Shown: positions 45,093 to 57,493, counted from the stretch's first letter. The stretch is 64,000 bases of DNA from an uncultured Psychrobacter sp. (GCA_947489525.1 CANLDW010000008.1:26603-90602), one strand, 5' to 3'. Notes: generated by a model from the letters alone, not told the origin. Translations and numbers: made by a program.

Positions 45093-46523
45093 TTACTTAC
45101 CAATACAAAAGCTGCCAAATATCTTACCGAGCAGATCATCTGCACTAAAGGCTCCCGTGATCTCACCTAAGCTGTTTTGCGCTTGGCGCAAACTCTCAGC
45201 AACCAGCTCACCTGCAGCAAATACGGTGAGCTGTTCATGAGCTTCATCCAAATATTGCGCGGTTCGCTTTAGTGCATCAAGATGTCTTGTACGGGCGATC
45301 AAGCTGTTTTCGGGAGGATGAAAACCGACTTTAGCACACAAGGTATCGATAAGAAGATCAATACCTGAGCCTGTTTCACATGAAACATAGACTTGTTCAT
45401 AGGACTGACCATCGTTTTCAAGCAATGAAATATGGTCACTAAGAGTATCCTTAAGCAGATCGCTTTTATTGGCGATAATCAGCAATTTTGCTGACTGAGG
45501 TAGCTTACCAAAGAGCTGCTCTGCCAATTGTAGCGGCGTCACATCATCTTCTATATCGCGCGTTACATCATAGACCAACAGGAGTATGTCCGCCTGAGTG
45601 ATAGCGCTGCGTGCCCGTTCAATACCGATGCGCTCAACCGTGTCCTCAGTATCCCGTAGTCCAGCAGTGTCCGTTAAGTGCAAAGTCAGACCATTTAACA
45701 CAACCGTTTCTTGTAAGGTATCACGCGTTGTACCAGCTACCTCAGTGACGATAGCACGCTCTTGACCCGCTAAGCGATTCAGGAGGCTCGATTTGCCCGC
45801 ATTCGGCCGACCTGCGAGTACCACGTGGATACCATCGCGTAGCAGTTGACCTTGTTTGGCAGTAGCAAGTACTTTATCAATTCTCGCCTGGGTATGCTCA
45901 AGCTTGTCTTGTATGATACCGTCTGACAAAAAATCAACATCCTCTTCATCGGGGAAGTCTATCGCGGCCTCCACATGCAGACGCACGTGAATCAGCTGTT
46001 CTAGCACCTCATTGATCTGCTTTGAGAACTCACCGCTTAGTGAGCGAATCGCGCTACTGGCTGCTGCAACACTGGTCGCATCAATAGCATCTGCAATCGC
46101 TTCAGCTTGCACCAAATCGAGCTTATCATTATCAAAAGCTCTGTAAGAGAACTCACCCGCCTGTGCCTGCTTGGCACCCAGCTCAAACACGCGGGTCAAT
46201 AGCTGGCTTTGTAGGATCATACCGCCGTGACCTTGTAGCTCAATCACATCTTCACCCGTAAACGAATGCGGCGCTCGGAAATATAAGACTAGACCTTCAT
46301 CAATAACCTCGCCGTCCGCTTGGTAGAAGCGGCAAAAACTTGCCATACGCGGGGTAAAGCTATCTTTGCCCGTAAGCGTACAAGCGATGGAATATGCCTT
46401 TGGCCCAGACAAACGAATAACGCCGACACCGCCGCGACCAAGCGGCGTAGCAATAGCAGCGATAGTAGCTAGGTTTGTAGGAGTTTCACTCAAGGCTTCA
46501 ATAGAATTCACATCTACTCTCAA
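45093..46523 (-). CDS. mnmE: tRNA uridine-5-carboxymethylaminomethyl modification GTPase MnmE
   Basis: MnmE, with MnmG, modifies wobble uridine 34 of some tRNAs. The 476-aa protein has the N-terminal THF-binding domain (IAAIATPLGRGGVGVIRLSG, APHSFTGEDVIELQGHGG), the G domain with GRPNAGKSSLLN (G1), DTAGLRDTEDTVE (G3) and NKSD (G4), and the C-terminal motif CIGK. mnmG is not adjacent, unlike the common mnmE-mnmG-rsmG-parAB order. A parS-like site at 45372 is read as VSCETG. Confidence 0.97.
   Translation of the reverse strand: MRVDVNSIEALSETPTNLATIAAIATPLGRGGVGVIRLSGPKAYSIACTLTGKDSFTPRMASFCRFYQADGEVIDEGLVLYFRAPHSFTGEDVIELQGHGGMILQSQLLTRVFELGAKQAQAGEFSYRAFDNDKLDLVQAEAIADAIDATSVAAASSAIRSLSGEFSKQINEVLEQLIHVRLHVEAAIDFPDEEDVDFLSDGIIQDKLEHTQARIDKVLATAKQGQLLRDGIHVVLAGRPNAGKSSLLNRLAGQERAIVTEVAGTTRDTLQETVVLNGLTLHLTDTAGLRDTEDTVERIGIERARSAITQADILLLVYDVTRDIEDDVTPLQLAEQLFGKLPQSAKLLIIANKSDLLKDTLSDHISLLENDGQSYEQVYVSCETGSGIDLLIDTLCAKVGFHPPENSLIARTRHLDALKRTAQYLDEAHEQLTVFAAGELVAESLRQAQNSLGEITGAFSADDLLGKIFGSFCIGK
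45372..45387. other. parS-like site within mnmE
   Basis: TGTTTCACATGAAACA has one mismatch to consensus, in coding sequence. Confidence 0.8.
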
Positions 46524-46655
46524 TAACTAAAAGACTCATTATAGACGGCTAAACAATGCCTGACAAAACATATAGTCGCACCATTTTTGATATTGATTAG
46601 CTATACCTCAAACCACCTCGTTACAAACTTAGGCAGATGTCACTCTGCTAACCAA

Positions 46656-46682
46656 TAAAAAAACCACCGCCGTAGCGATGGT
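46656..46682 (-). terminator. yidC terminator
   Basis: On the minus strand ACCATCGC and GCGGTGGT form a stem with one wobble pair, loop TACG, followed by a T run. Confidence 0.75.
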
Positions 46683-46703
46683 CTTAGGTTTATACATGGA
46701 GGG

Positions 46704-48383
46704 TTAATCAAGCACTTTTACCGTACGGCGCTTCTGCTCTTCTTCAACCTTTTTATTGACGATATATTGCTGCGTCATACTAAATAAGTTGTTTACTGTC
46801 CAGTACAAGACGAGACCTGCTGGGAAGAACAACATAAAGGCGGTGAAGATAATGGGTAAAAACTTCATAACTTTTGCTTGCATAGGGTCAGCAGGCTGCG
46901 GGTTTAACTGCTGCTGGATAAACATAGAGGCGCCCATCAATAACGGTAAGATGAACCAGGGATCCATTGCCGATAAATCCTGAATCCATAGTATCCACGG
47001 CGCATGACGTAGCTCAACGCTCTCAACCAATACCCAATAAAGCGCCAAGAAGATGGGCATCTGCATCAAAATAGGTAAACAACCCGCCATTGGATTGACT
47101 TTTTCTTCTTTGTAAATTGCCATCATCTCTTGCGACATTTTCATGCGATCATCGCCGTGCTCGTCTTTTAACGCTTTGAGCTTAGGAGCAATAGCGCGCA
47201 TTTTTGCCATGGAATAATAGCTCTTATTAGAGAACCACATCAGTGCAATTTTGACTAAAATAGTGAGGACGATAATCGACCAACCCCAATTACCAATAAA
47301 GCCGTGCAGACCATCAAGTAAGGCAAACAGTATCTTAGATATTGGCCACAGTAGTCCATAATCAACGGTCTGGTTTAGACCAACAGCGACATCTTTGAGC
47401 TCAGATTGCACTTTGGGTCCGCTATATAACGTAGCCTCTATTGTCAGCTGTTCATTGCTTGCTATGTTCAAAGGCTGACTGTTAAAGCCGATAAAATAGT
47501 CATTGCCCGACTCACGACTAAAAAAGTTAGCCGTAAAATTATCTGGCGTCCAAGCGGAGACAAAGTAATGCTGCACGATACCAACCCAGCCATCATCACT
47601 GGTTACAGCTAAATCGTTATCGTTAAAGTCGCCAAATTTAAGCTTATTGTAAGGATCGTCAGGCGTACCCCAAGCACCGCCTAAATAAGTGGCCATGCTC
47701 AGCACCCCTTTATCAGACATGCCAGGATCTTTACTATCGTCACGCTTTAACTGCGCGAACATCTGTCCTTGCCACGGCTGCCCAGACTGGTTCTTAATCT
47801 GATAGCTGATATCAATAGGGTACGCGCCGCGCGTAAAGGTAAAGGTCTTAGTGACAGTTAGACCATCTTCTTGATAGGTCAGGGGTACCGTTAAGGTTTG
47901 CTGACCGGCTTCCATCACATAATTATTTGCATTGTAGCTATAAGACGCTCGTCCCTCAGCGGTATCGATACCATCTTGACCGATAAGACCTGACTGGGCG
48001 ACATAGATACGGTTGCTATTGTTTTCAAGCAGTACAAAAGGCTCATCGCTATCAAGGGTCGCATCGTACTCTTTGAGCGCTGAGTATACGATATCACCGC
48101 CCTCAGGATTGATTTTGACATTGAAGCGATCGGTGGTGACCGTAATCAGTCCAGTATCATTAGTAGGCGCGGGCGCAACGCTCGTTTCCGTAGGAATCGT
48201 TTGAACTGGGATATCTCCAGCAGCTCCCGTTGTAGACGGAATATCAGCACTCACTGAAGCTGCCGTCTCTGGAGCTGCATCAACGACTGGTGCATCAGCA
48301 TAATCATCTCGCCATGCCAAAATCAGTAGATAAGCGGTGATTAGCATCGCAATGATGATCATCACCCGAAATATCTTTTGCAT
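46704..48383 (-). CDS. yidC: membrane protein insertase YidC
   Basis: YidC inserts proteins into the inner membrane, alone or with SecYEG. The 559-aa protein has an N-terminal helix, a large periplasmic beta-sandwich (to about residue 340) after a Pro/Ala/Thr-rich linker, and the 60KD_IMP core: NWGWSIIVLTILVKIALMWFSNKSYYSMAKMRAIAPKLKALKDEHG, NPMAGCLPILMQMPIFLALYWVLVESVELRHAPW, and VNNLFSMTQQYIVNKK. It is preceded by yidD in the origin cluster. Confidence 0.97.
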   Translation of the reverse strand: MQKIFRVMIIIAMLITAYLLILAWRDDYADAPVVDAAPETAASVSADIPSTTGAAGDIPVQTIPTETSVAPAPTNDTGLITVTTDRFNVKINPEGGDIVYSALKEYDATLDSDEPFVLLENNSNRIYVAQSGLIGQDGIDTAEGRASYSYNANNYVMEAGQQTLTVPLTYQEDGLTVTKTFTFTRGAYPIDISYQIKNQSGQPWQGQMFAQLKRDDSKDPGMSDKGVLSMATYLGGAWGTPDDPYNKLKFGDFNDNDLAVTSDDGWVGIVQHYFVSAWTPDNFTANFFSRESGNDYFIGFNSQPLNIASNEQLTIEATLYSGPKVQSELKDVAVGLNQTVDYGLLWPISKILFALLDGLHGFIGNWGWSIIVLTILVKIALMWFSNKSYYSMAKMRAIAPKLKALKDEHGDDRMKMSQEMMAIYKEEKVNPMAGCLPILMQMPIFLALYWVLVESVELRHAPWILWIQDLSAMDPWFILPLLMGASMFIQQQLNPQPADPMQAKVMKFLPIIFTAFMLFFPAGLVLYWTVNNLFSMTQQYIVNKKVEEEQKRRTVKVLD

Positions 48384-48626
48384 AAACCTTTCCTAGGTTA
48401 AAAAATTAGGGAGTAAAGAGTCAGATAAGTGTCACGATAATCAAATGACTTCATTTGGTTACTTAGTCATGTTTTGAGAGTCGTTTACATAAAATGTGCA
48501 TCATTTTACTAAAAAAACGCGGTAAATGATACTAATGGGGCAAAAGGGAATGAGTAGGTGAGTCGCTTTAGCAAGATAAACTCTACCAAGGCGCTTATAC
48601 TGTGGACAACTTATCCCCTAATCTGT

Positions 48627-49019
48627 TTATTCATGCATCCATTCATTAAGACGCGCGCTATACGTTGTCACATCACGGAAGACATAGGAGCGCTGATATA
48701 AGATAGAACTGCTTTCAGATAAGAGTTGGTTTTTAGAGGAGATAACTGATACAGGATGATAGGTGTAACGTGCTAAAGGCAAAGGTACAAAATCAATGCC
48801 GTGTCCGCCAAGCGGATGACAGCGAGCAAGACGCTTGAGCAGCAGCCAACTGCCAGATCGAATTCCATGCCATGCTAAAGCTTGTTTGCCATATTGTGAA
48901 CATGTCGGATAGTAGCGGCACCGGGCAGGCAATAATGGACTAATCACTTTTTGATAAAAAGTAATAACATTGATAATTACTTTATATAAAAATATTATAT
49001 TTCTATTACTGTATTTCAT
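48627..49019 (-). CDS. yidD: membrane protein insertion efficiency factor YidD
   Basis: The 130-aa protein has the YidD core YQKVISPLLPARCRYYPTCSQYGKQALAWHGIRSGSWLLLKRLARCHPLGGHGIDFVP near 22-78, with the three cysteines. YidD assists membrane insertion with YidC. The family is usually about 70-90 residues, so the C-terminal 50 residues are an extension. Its start overlaps the end of rnpA by 14 bp. The 243-bp gap to yidC holds nothing clear. Confidence 0.93.
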   Translation of the reverse strand: MKYSNRNIIFLYKVIINVITFYQKVISPLLPARCRYYPTCSQYGKQALAWHGIRSGSWLLLKRLARCHPLGGHGIDFVPLPLARYTYHPVSVISSKNQLLSESSSILYQRSYVFRDVTTYSARLNEWMHE

Positions 49020-49395
49020 TTTTATTCTTTTCTATTTTTTTAAAGATAGTATTTATCTGATGAGTTAATTCTTTTTTATCTATATCTTTTATAGATTTTT
49101 TAACAATAAAAACGATGTCTTTATTTTGTAGAATAGATGATTTAACTCGAAACTGCTCTCTAATTTTTCTTTTAATCAAATTACGAGCCACTGCGGTAGG
49201 TACTTTGCGCTTAGTGATAGCCATCCCAACCCGAGGATAAGTGACCTCATTTGAGCGTACAAACGCCATCAGATGACTTTGGTGTATCTTACGCTCTGGA
49301 GCATCAAACACGTTGCGAAAGGCCGTTGGCGTGAGCAGACGCTGCGCTTTGGTAAAGGTGGCTGTCTGAGTGTTGCTTGTTGAGTCATGGGTCAT
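49006..49395 (-). CDS. rnpA: ribonuclease P protein component RnpA
   Basis: RnpA is the small basic protein partner of RNase P RNA in tRNA 5' maturation. I chose the ATG at 49395, which has AGAG 8 nt upstream; the ATG at 49413 is a second option. The longer TTG-start frame at 49452 begins inside a terminator and is unlikely. Visible are LLTPTAFRNVF, and the RNR-like basic motif GMAITKRKVPTAVARNLIKRKIREQFR. The end is Lys/Asn rich. Confidence 0.94.
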   Translation of the reverse strand: MTHDSTSNTQTATFTKAQRLLTPTAFRNVFDAPERKIHQSHLMAFVRSNEVTYPRVGMAITKRKVPTAVARNLIKRKIREQFRVKSSILQNKDIVFIVKKSIKDIDKKELTHQINTIFKKIEKNKNEIQ

Positions 49396-49435
49396 AAGAT
49401 AATCTCTAGTCATACTAATAAAGGGCAAAAACAAA

Positions 49436-49466
49436 GACAAAAAAAGCGCCAATAAGGGCGCTTTTA
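49436..49466 (-). terminator. terminator between rpmH and rnpA
   Basis: AAAAGCGCC (49442-49450) and GGCGCTTTT (49457-49465) form a perfect 9-bp stem with a 6-nt loop; on the minus strand it is followed by T. It probably lowers rnpA expression relative to rpmH. Confidence 0.85.
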
Positions 49467-49579
49467 ACGAGTGACTCAGTATTTAACAGCATCTAACAAA
49501 TAAATATTGTATAGCTAAAACGATAAATAATAAAAGATATCAGCTAAGAAAGATACGGCAAATCACAATAAGTACAGAG

Positions 49580-49714
49580 TTACACAGTAAGACGATGACG
49601 TCCTTTAGCACGGCGACGCGCTAGGACTTGGCGACCTTTCTTAGTAGCCATACGAGCACGGAAACCGTGAGTACGTTTACGCTTGATCACGCTGGGTTGG
49701 AATGTACGTTTCAT
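49580..49714 (-). CDS. rpmH: 50S ribosomal protein L34
   Basis: The 44-aa protein is [20 protein letters not shown] and so on, ending KGRHRLTV, with the usual run of Arg and Lys. Length matches the family exactly. It is the first gene of the leftward origin-linked unit (rpmH, rnpA, yidD, yidC) and has its own strong promoter. AGGTG lies 7 nt upstream of the ATG. Confidence 0.98.
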   Translation of the reverse strand: MKRTFQPSVIKRKRTHGFRARMATKKGRQVLARRRAKGRHRLTV

Positions 49715-49758
49715 AACTCACCTGTAAAGATAATGGACTAAATTTGTAATAGCGCAGG

Positions 49759-49787
49759 ATTATATCATTAGCGCAAATATAGGTCAA
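49759..49787 (-). promoter_or_regulatory. rpmH promoter
   Basis: On the minus strand, TTGACC (49787-49782), a 17-bp spacer and TATAAT (49764-49759) form a near-perfect sigma70 promoter 45 bp before rpmH. Confidence 0.85.
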
Positions 49788-49965
49788 TGAACTAATGAGC
49801 TGTATTTATGAGTCAGACTGCTAAATAAGCATTTATAAAAACGATACTTCTAGCTAAATGCGTCTACAACGTAGAGTTTTCACTCGTCTTTACTTAATCA
49901 TTTGTGACTAAAAAACCAACTGATTTGCCAGTTAACTGTCTTTTTTGTGCAAATATTTGAAAAAG

Positions 49966-50200
49966 TTATCCACAGATTTGGGCTTGCTCTATAATAACTA
50001 ACTATTAATATATATAAGTATTGTTGTTATTGGGACCCCTATTTTCTGAGGATAAGTTTGGATTACTGTTATTAATCAAAATGATAGGCTATGGGTAACC
50101 TTGTGGATAACCTGTTGATGAAATGTGGGCAACTAGCCAATTTTACTTATCCACAAATCTATCCACAGGCTTATCCCCAAAAAACAGGATGTTATCCACA
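49966..50200. other. oriC candidate, DnaA-box cluster upstream of dnaA
   Basis: Perfect TTATCCACA boxes lie at 49966-49974 (plus), 50102-50110 (minus), 50147-50155 (plus) and 50192-50200 (plus). Near boxes are CTATCCACA at 50159-50167 and TTATCCCCA at 50171-50179. AT-rich DNA at 49985-50040 could unwind. The position between rpmH and dnaA is the usual oriC site in many gammaproteobacteria, and the boxes can also autoregulate dnaA. Confidence 0.8.
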
Positions 50201-50335
50201 GCCTGTTTGTGGTAGATTGTCTCTCATTAGTGCTGTGCTTTAAACCACACTCATTGATAATTTAACTGCGGAAGATAGTGATAACTAGACGTCCGTATTG
50301 CTTGCCTAGGTTTGGGTTACGAGGGTATTATTTTT

Positions 50336-51826
50336 ATGATAGATACGGCTACGATTTGGGATAAATGCTTAGATGATTTGCGCTATCACGTCAAAGACAA
50401 TGTGTTTACGATGTGGTTAAGACCCTTATCCGCGCACCAAGACGCGCAGATTTTAATCATTCGTGCACCCAATGATTACTTTGTCTCCTATATCAAAAAA
50501 AACCATTTAGACGATATCAAAGCGCTAGTCGCTAAGCATAGTCACAATAGTATCGAAGACGTTGTGGTTCGTGTCGACAACACGAGTAGAGCTGACAGTA
50601 CTAGTAGAGATGATGAAGATGAAAAAGATACGCAGTCCTTTACTCCAGGCTCCTTATTTGATGATCTGCCCTCCCCTACTCCAGCGATAAGAGAAAACAA
50701 TACGATAAGTCATCCTGTAAGCCACGTTGCGAGCACCAATGCTCAGAACAATCAAGGTAGTATTGATCAGCACACCGCTTTGATGGGTTCTGCAGATACC
50801 AAATCTCTAAGCTACCTAAATCCCGATTTTACCTTTGAAACCTTTGTCACCGGTAAGTCTAACAACCTCGCCTATAAAGCCTGTTATGAGCTTAGTAAGC
50901 GTCAATCGAAGAATCGCCATAATCCATTATTTATATACGGTCCTTCGGGTTTAGGAAAAACGCATTTAATGCATTCAGTAGCACAGCGTTATCTAAAAAA
51001 TAATAGAAGCTTTTATTATTTTACTTCTGAAAAGTTTATTAACCAATTAGTTTATTCTTTAAGAAATAATAAAATAGAAGATTTTAAAAAGAAAATAAAA
51101 AAAGTAGATTTGCTTATTGTAGATGATATTCATGTATTAGCCGGTAAAGCCAAAAGTAGTAACGAGTTTTTAACGTTATTTGCAGATTTCACCAGTGGTG
51201 ATAAACAGCTCATCCTAGCCTCCGATCGTCACCCTTCACAAATGACTGAGTTTGATGAGCGTTTCCGCTCGCGTTTTTCATGGGGATTAACGGTAGCTGT
51301 CGATCCGCCAGAGATTGATACGCGGGTACAGATTCTACAAAAAAAAGCAGCTTGGTATGGTATGCCGCTGCCTAAAGACTGCGCGCTATTTATCGCTCAA
51401 AACGTCGTTTCTAACGTCAGGCGTCTAGAAGGTGCTTTAAATCAGGTTTTTGCTAATGCTAACTTGACTGGTGAACCGATTACTCTTGAGATGGTGCAAT
51501 ACGCCTTAAAAGATGTGGTTGCTATGCGCGTGCAAGCCGTCAATATGGATAATATTCGCAAAGTCGTGGCTGAGTACTACGATGTCTCAGTAAAGGATTT
51601 GATGGGTCGCAAACGCACGCGTAGTATCGCTCGTCCGCGTCAAATTGCTATGGCGCTATCACGCGAGCTCACCGGAGATAGCTTTCCTGATATTGGTCAG
51701 TCTTTTGGCGGACGCGATCACACAACTGTCATGCACGGCTGCGAGAAAGTAGCTCAGCTAAGAGCAGAAGATCCAGCGTTTGATAAGGATTACAAGTCGC
51801 TGGCGATGATGCTACAATCAGGTTAA
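50336..51826 (+). CDS. dnaA: chromosomal replication initiator DnaA
   Basis: DnaA binds oriC boxes and opens DNA. I chose the ATG at 50336 (GAGGG 10 nt upstream) instead of the TTG at 50312. The 496-aa protein has domain I (MIDTATIWDKCLDDLRYHVKDNVFTMWLRPL), a long poorly conserved domain II (about 85-165), AAA+ domain III with Walker A GPSGLGKTHLMHS and Walker B LLIVDDIHVL, and domain IV with ARPRQIAMALSRELTGDSFPDIGQSFGGRDHTTVMHGCEKV. Confidence 0.98.
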   Translation: MIDTATIWDKCLDDLRYHVKDNVFTMWLRPLSAHQDAQILIIRAPNDYFVSYIKKNHLDDIKALVAKHSHNSIEDVVVRVDNTSRADSTSRDDEDEKDTQSFTPGSLFDDLPSPTPAIRENNTISHPVSHVASTNAQNNQGSIDQHTALMGSADTKSLSYLNPDFTFETFVTGKSNNLAYKACYELSKRQSKNRHNPLFIYGPSGLGKTHLMHSVAQRYLKNNRSFYYFTSEKFINQLVYSLRNNKIEDFKKKIKKVDLLIVDDIHVLAGKAKSSNEFLTLFADFTSGDKQLILASDRHPSQMTEFDERFRSRFSWGLTVAVDPPEIDTRVQILQKKAAWYGMPLPKDCALFIAQNVVSNVRRLEGALNQVFANANLTGEPITLEMVQYALKDVVAMRVQAVNMDNIRKVVAEYYDVSVKDLMGRKRTRSIARPRQIAMALSRELTGDSFPDIGQSFGGRDHTTVMHGCEKVAQLRAEDPAFDKDYKSLAMMLQSG

Positions 51827-51923
51827 AACACCAAGCGCTCAACCTAAAATTTATTGGATAGATCTAATAGCAAAAACTTTATTATAATCTTCTCATAACA
51901 TTCTCATAACAAGAGTACTCAGC

Positions 51924-53099
51924 ATGCAATTATCGATTAGTCGAGAGTCGTTACTAAAAGCCATTAACTTGATTGCCAAAGCCGCTGATAAGCGTCACAA
52001 CATGGTTATATTAGGCAATATTAGAGTGCAGTTGTCTGAGTCGACTCTTGTGTTAACCGCATCAGATCTAGAAGTGGAGCTGATGTCAACGCTTAAGCTA
52101 CCTGCTGGGGCTTGTATAGAAGCGGGAACTACGACGCTACCTGCTATGAAGCTTCGAGATATTTGTAAATCGTTGCCAGCACAGGCGCAGGTCAACCTGA
52201 CGACGCAAGAGAACGAGCGTTGCCTGCTAACTAGTGGCAAGAGCCGTTTTACTTTGGGTACTTTGCCTAGTGAAGATTATCCAAGTCTTGGTAGTCCTGA
52301 TAACATCACAGCGCTTAAGATAAGCAGAAGCCGTCTTATTGATCTTATTCATAAAACTCAATTTGCAATGGCGATCCAAGACGTGCGTTATTATTTGACT
52401 GGGATGCTATTTGACGTCGCAGAGCAACAGCTTACGACAGTGGCTACCGATGGTCATAGACTGGCGTTAGCGCGCAGCGTCATTGATGTTGATAGTGATT
52501 TAAATATGCAAGCAATCTTGCCGCGCAAAGCGGTCATTGAGCTTGAGCGCTTAGCCTCTGAGCTGGGTAAGATGCTTGGAGAGCAAGACAATGCCGTAAC
52601 ACTAAGCTTTGGTCGAGAGTTTTTGCAAGTGAGTCTGCCGTTTGGCAATGTTGATAGTACCGGTCAGGTCAGTGATGAACTGATGGTGACGTTCACGGCA
52701 CGTCTTATCGATGGCAAATTCCCTGATTATCGCCGCGTGATGCCAAGTAATACCGATAAGCTCGCGCTTTTTGGTCAAGAAAAGATGATGGACGTTCTAC
52801 GGCGCGTAGCGATTTTGAGTAATGAGAAGTCGCGCGGTGTGGTGTTTAGCTTTGCCAGCGATGGCATGGTAGAGGTACGCGCTAACAATGCTGAGCAAGA
52901 CGAAGCAGTAGAGGTGATTCAAGCGAAGTATCAAGGCGAGCCTATGGAGCTGTCGTTCAATGCAGCGTATTTACAAGATGTGCTCGGCGTGATACAAGGC
53001 GACTTACAGATGCATATGAGTCAATCAAACGCCTCAGTACTGGTGAATCAGCTTAATGATGAGCTGCATCAGTACGTCATTATGCCTATGCGTATATAG
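51924..53099 (+). CDS. dnaN: DNA polymerase III beta sliding clamp DnaN
   Basis: DnaN tethers the replicative polymerase. The 391-aa protein has three clamp domains. Visible are LLKAINLIAKAADKRHNMVILGNIRV, LTASDLEVELMS, FTLGTLPSEDYPSL, LTTVATDGHRLALAR, DGKFPDYRRVMPSN and the C-terminal IMPMRI. It is 25 residues longer than in E. coli, mostly in loops of the middle domain. It lies 97 bp after dnaA and 115 bp before recF. Confidence 0.98.
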   Translation: MQLSISRESLLKAINLIAKAADKRHNMVILGNIRVQLSESTLVLTASDLEVELMSTLKLPAGACIEAGTTTLPAMKLRDICKSLPAQAQVNLTTQENERCLLTSGKSRFTLGTLPSEDYPSLGSPDNITALKISRSRLIDLIHKTQFAMAIQDVRYYLTGMLFDVAEQQLTTVATDGHRLALARSVIDVDSDLNMQAILPRKAVIELERLASELGKMLGEQDNAVTLSFGREFLQVSLPFGNVDSTGQVSDELMVTFTARLIDGKFPDYRRVMPSNTDKLALFGQEKMMDVLRRVAILSNEKSRGVVFSFASDGMVEVRANNAEQDEAVEVIQAKYQGEPMELSFNAAYLQDVLGVIQGDLQMHMSQSNASVLVNQLNDELHQYVIMPMRI

Positions 53100-53214
53100 C
53101 AGTTTTACAATGCAATTCGCTTAGTTTTACAAACTCAGTCTACGCAAATGAGCACATTGCATAATCGCTGAGTAATCTGACGGTCAGTAACTAATATAGG
53201 CGCAGCCAACGACA

Positions 53215-54483
53215 ATGATCGAACGTCTACAAGTCTCAAACCTGCGCAATATCAGTCAGATTACGCTACAAGCGGGTGCTTGTAATATTATTATTGGTGT
53301 AAATGGTAGTGGTAAAACATCACTTCTTGAAGCCATTTTTTTGTTATCCCGTGGTAAAAGCTTTCGTCATCATCAGCCCAAACGCTATATCCAGCATCAC
53401 AAGTCTGCTGCTGTTGTCCATGCAAGACTGACAGAGGGCAGCACACTCGCTATTCAAAAAGAGTCCGATGCTACAACGACATTACGGCTCAATCAAGCTA
53501 CGGTTTATAATCAAAGCGTCCTTACTGAACAGCTACCAACACTGCTTATCGATCCCTCAACGATGGATATGCTAGAGCAGGGGAGTGCAAGTCGGCGTCA
53601 GTTGCTTGATTGGCTCGTGTTTCACATGAAACATGGTTTTCATCCGCAGTGGATCGCTTATCAGCGCCTGCTTAAACAGCGCAACAGTCTACTTAAACAA
53701 ACCAAAAACTTAAGCTCGCTACAGATTAAGGAGCTAAAAGCTTGGGATAAGGGGCTTGCCAACCATGCCGCGCTTATTCATCACTATCGTCTGGCGGTGT
53801 TTGAGGATTGGCAGCCTTATTTTGAGAATAGCATTAAAGCCTTGCTGCCATCTTACGCTGAACAGCTGAGCTTATCCTATAATCCTGGCTACGATGTGAG
53901 TAGCAGCTTAGATGTGCAACTCGATGAACGCTTGGAGCAGGACTTACACCTAGGCTACACTCGTATTGGCAGCCACCGTGCTGATATTCATGTGCACTGG
54001 CGCAGTCAGTCATCGCTTTCACAAGTTAATGATACCTGTGCTAGCTCATTTGAGGATGGCAAATCGGATGCTGATCATGAGATTAATCTTGCAGATAATA
54101 ATACTGAGATAGCAACAGTATCGACAAAACTGCCTGTAATTAAAGAACAAGCCGCTAACGTACTCTCGCGCGGTGAAAAAAAACTACTTATCACCGCATT
54201 ACGTCTATCCCAGTTACCTTTACTATTGGACAGTCAAACAACCAAGAATATATCTGTCGAGCGCGATCAGCGTCAAGTGACACCCGTAGTACTACTCGAT
54301 GATATTACCGCTGAGCTTGATACTCGGGCGGTAGATATACTGCTATCGACACTGGCTACTTTACCTTGCCAAGTATTTATGACTAGTCTCACCGACGACG
54401 TACTGCCGCTCATACATAATTATTGGCTAGAGCCTAACGTGTTTCATGTGAAACAAGGTAATATTTTATTAGAGGAGAAATAG
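53215..54483 (+). CDS. recF: DNA repair protein RecF
   Basis: RecF loads RecA at gaps with RecO and RecR. The 422-aa SMC-like ATPase has Walker A GVNGSGKTSLLEAIFLLSRGKSFR near 29-52, RFHxxx-type DIHVHWRSQ near 258-266, an ABC signature-like VLSRGEKKLLITALRLSQL near 319-337 and Walker B VVLLDDITAELD near 361-372. It is longer than E. coli RecF (357) because of a low-complexity acidic insert around residues 270-315. Two parS-like sites lie inside it, at 53618 and 54440, both read as VFHMK or VFHVK. Confidence 0.95.
   Translation: MIERLQVSNLRNISQITLQAGACNIIIGVNGSGKTSLLEAIFLLSRGKSFRHHQPKRYIQHHKSAAVVHARLTEGSTLAIQKESDATTTLRLNQATVYNQSVLTEQLPTLLIDPSTMDMLEQGSASRRQLLDWLVFHMKHGFHPQWIAYQRLLKQRNSLLKQTKNLSSLQIKELKAWDKGLANHAALIHHYRLAVFEDWQPYFENSIKALLPSYAEQLSLSYNPGYDVSSSLDVQLDERLEQDLHLGYTRIGSHRADIHVHWRSQSSLSQVNDTCASSFEDGKSDADHEINLADNNTEIATVSTKLPVIKEQAANVLSRGEKKLLITALRLSQLPLLLDSQTTKNISVERDQRQVTPVVLLDDITAELDTRAVDILLSTLATLPCQVFMTSLTDDVLPLIHNYWLEPNVFHVKQGNILLEEK
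53618..53633. other. parS-like site within recF
   Basis: TGTTTCACATGAAACA, one mismatch to consensus; encodes part of LVFHMKHG. Confidence 0.8.
54440..54455. other. parS-like site near the end of recF
   Basis: TGTTTCATGTGAAACA, one mismatch to consensus; encodes part of VFHVKQG. Confidence 0.8.
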
Positions 54484-54618
54484 AGCCAAAACTTATTTTT
54501 TACCCTAAATCATTCAAGTGCTAAACCCTCTCATCTAGCAGAGCTTACCTCTCATAAAATTTACTGTTATCACTCTAAAATCACAGCTTCGTCTCCCTTG
54601 TAAAAAGACCAGTAAACA

Positions 54619-54647
54619 GTGACTTAGCGCCTAAAAAGTGTTAAAAT
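54619..54647 (+). promoter_or_regulatory. gyrB promoter
   Basis: GTGACT (54619-54624), a 17-bp spacer and TAAAAT (54642-54647) with a TGn extension at 54639. It lies in the 320-bp recF-gyrB gap, which otherwise holds only AT-rich sequence. Confidence 0.55.
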
Positions 54648-54794
54648 ACGTCTTTGTTTTTATCCTATTTTTAGCAAGTTATCTTACAAGTTGAAGTGAA
54701 TAATTTGATGGTAAAACATCGATAATAAGATAATGTCATAAGGTAACGCCGTAGGGGTGTGCGCGTGATAAATTGCTGATTATGGCTTGATTAA

Positions 54795-57407
<2,613 letters not shown>

Positions 57408-57447
57408 ATTGGCTATAAAAGTTGCTTAATCATGGTTAAATAATAAG

Positions 57448-57482
57448 AACCACCGCTTTGACAATTAAGGCGGTGGTTTTTT
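57448..57482 (+). terminator. gyrB terminator
   Basis: AACCACCGC and GCGGTGGTT form a 9-bp stem with a 13-nt loop and a T run. Confidence 0.9.
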
Positions 57483-57493
57483 AATATTATAGT

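Noticed and set aside
48590..48626. DnaA box near yidD (CTTATCCCC)
   Set aside because: Only a partial match to TTATCCACA and it stands alone.
49396..49452. Longer RnpA start (TTG)
   Set aside because: The extra residues would be encoded by the rpmH terminator stem-loop and match no known RnpA N-terminus.
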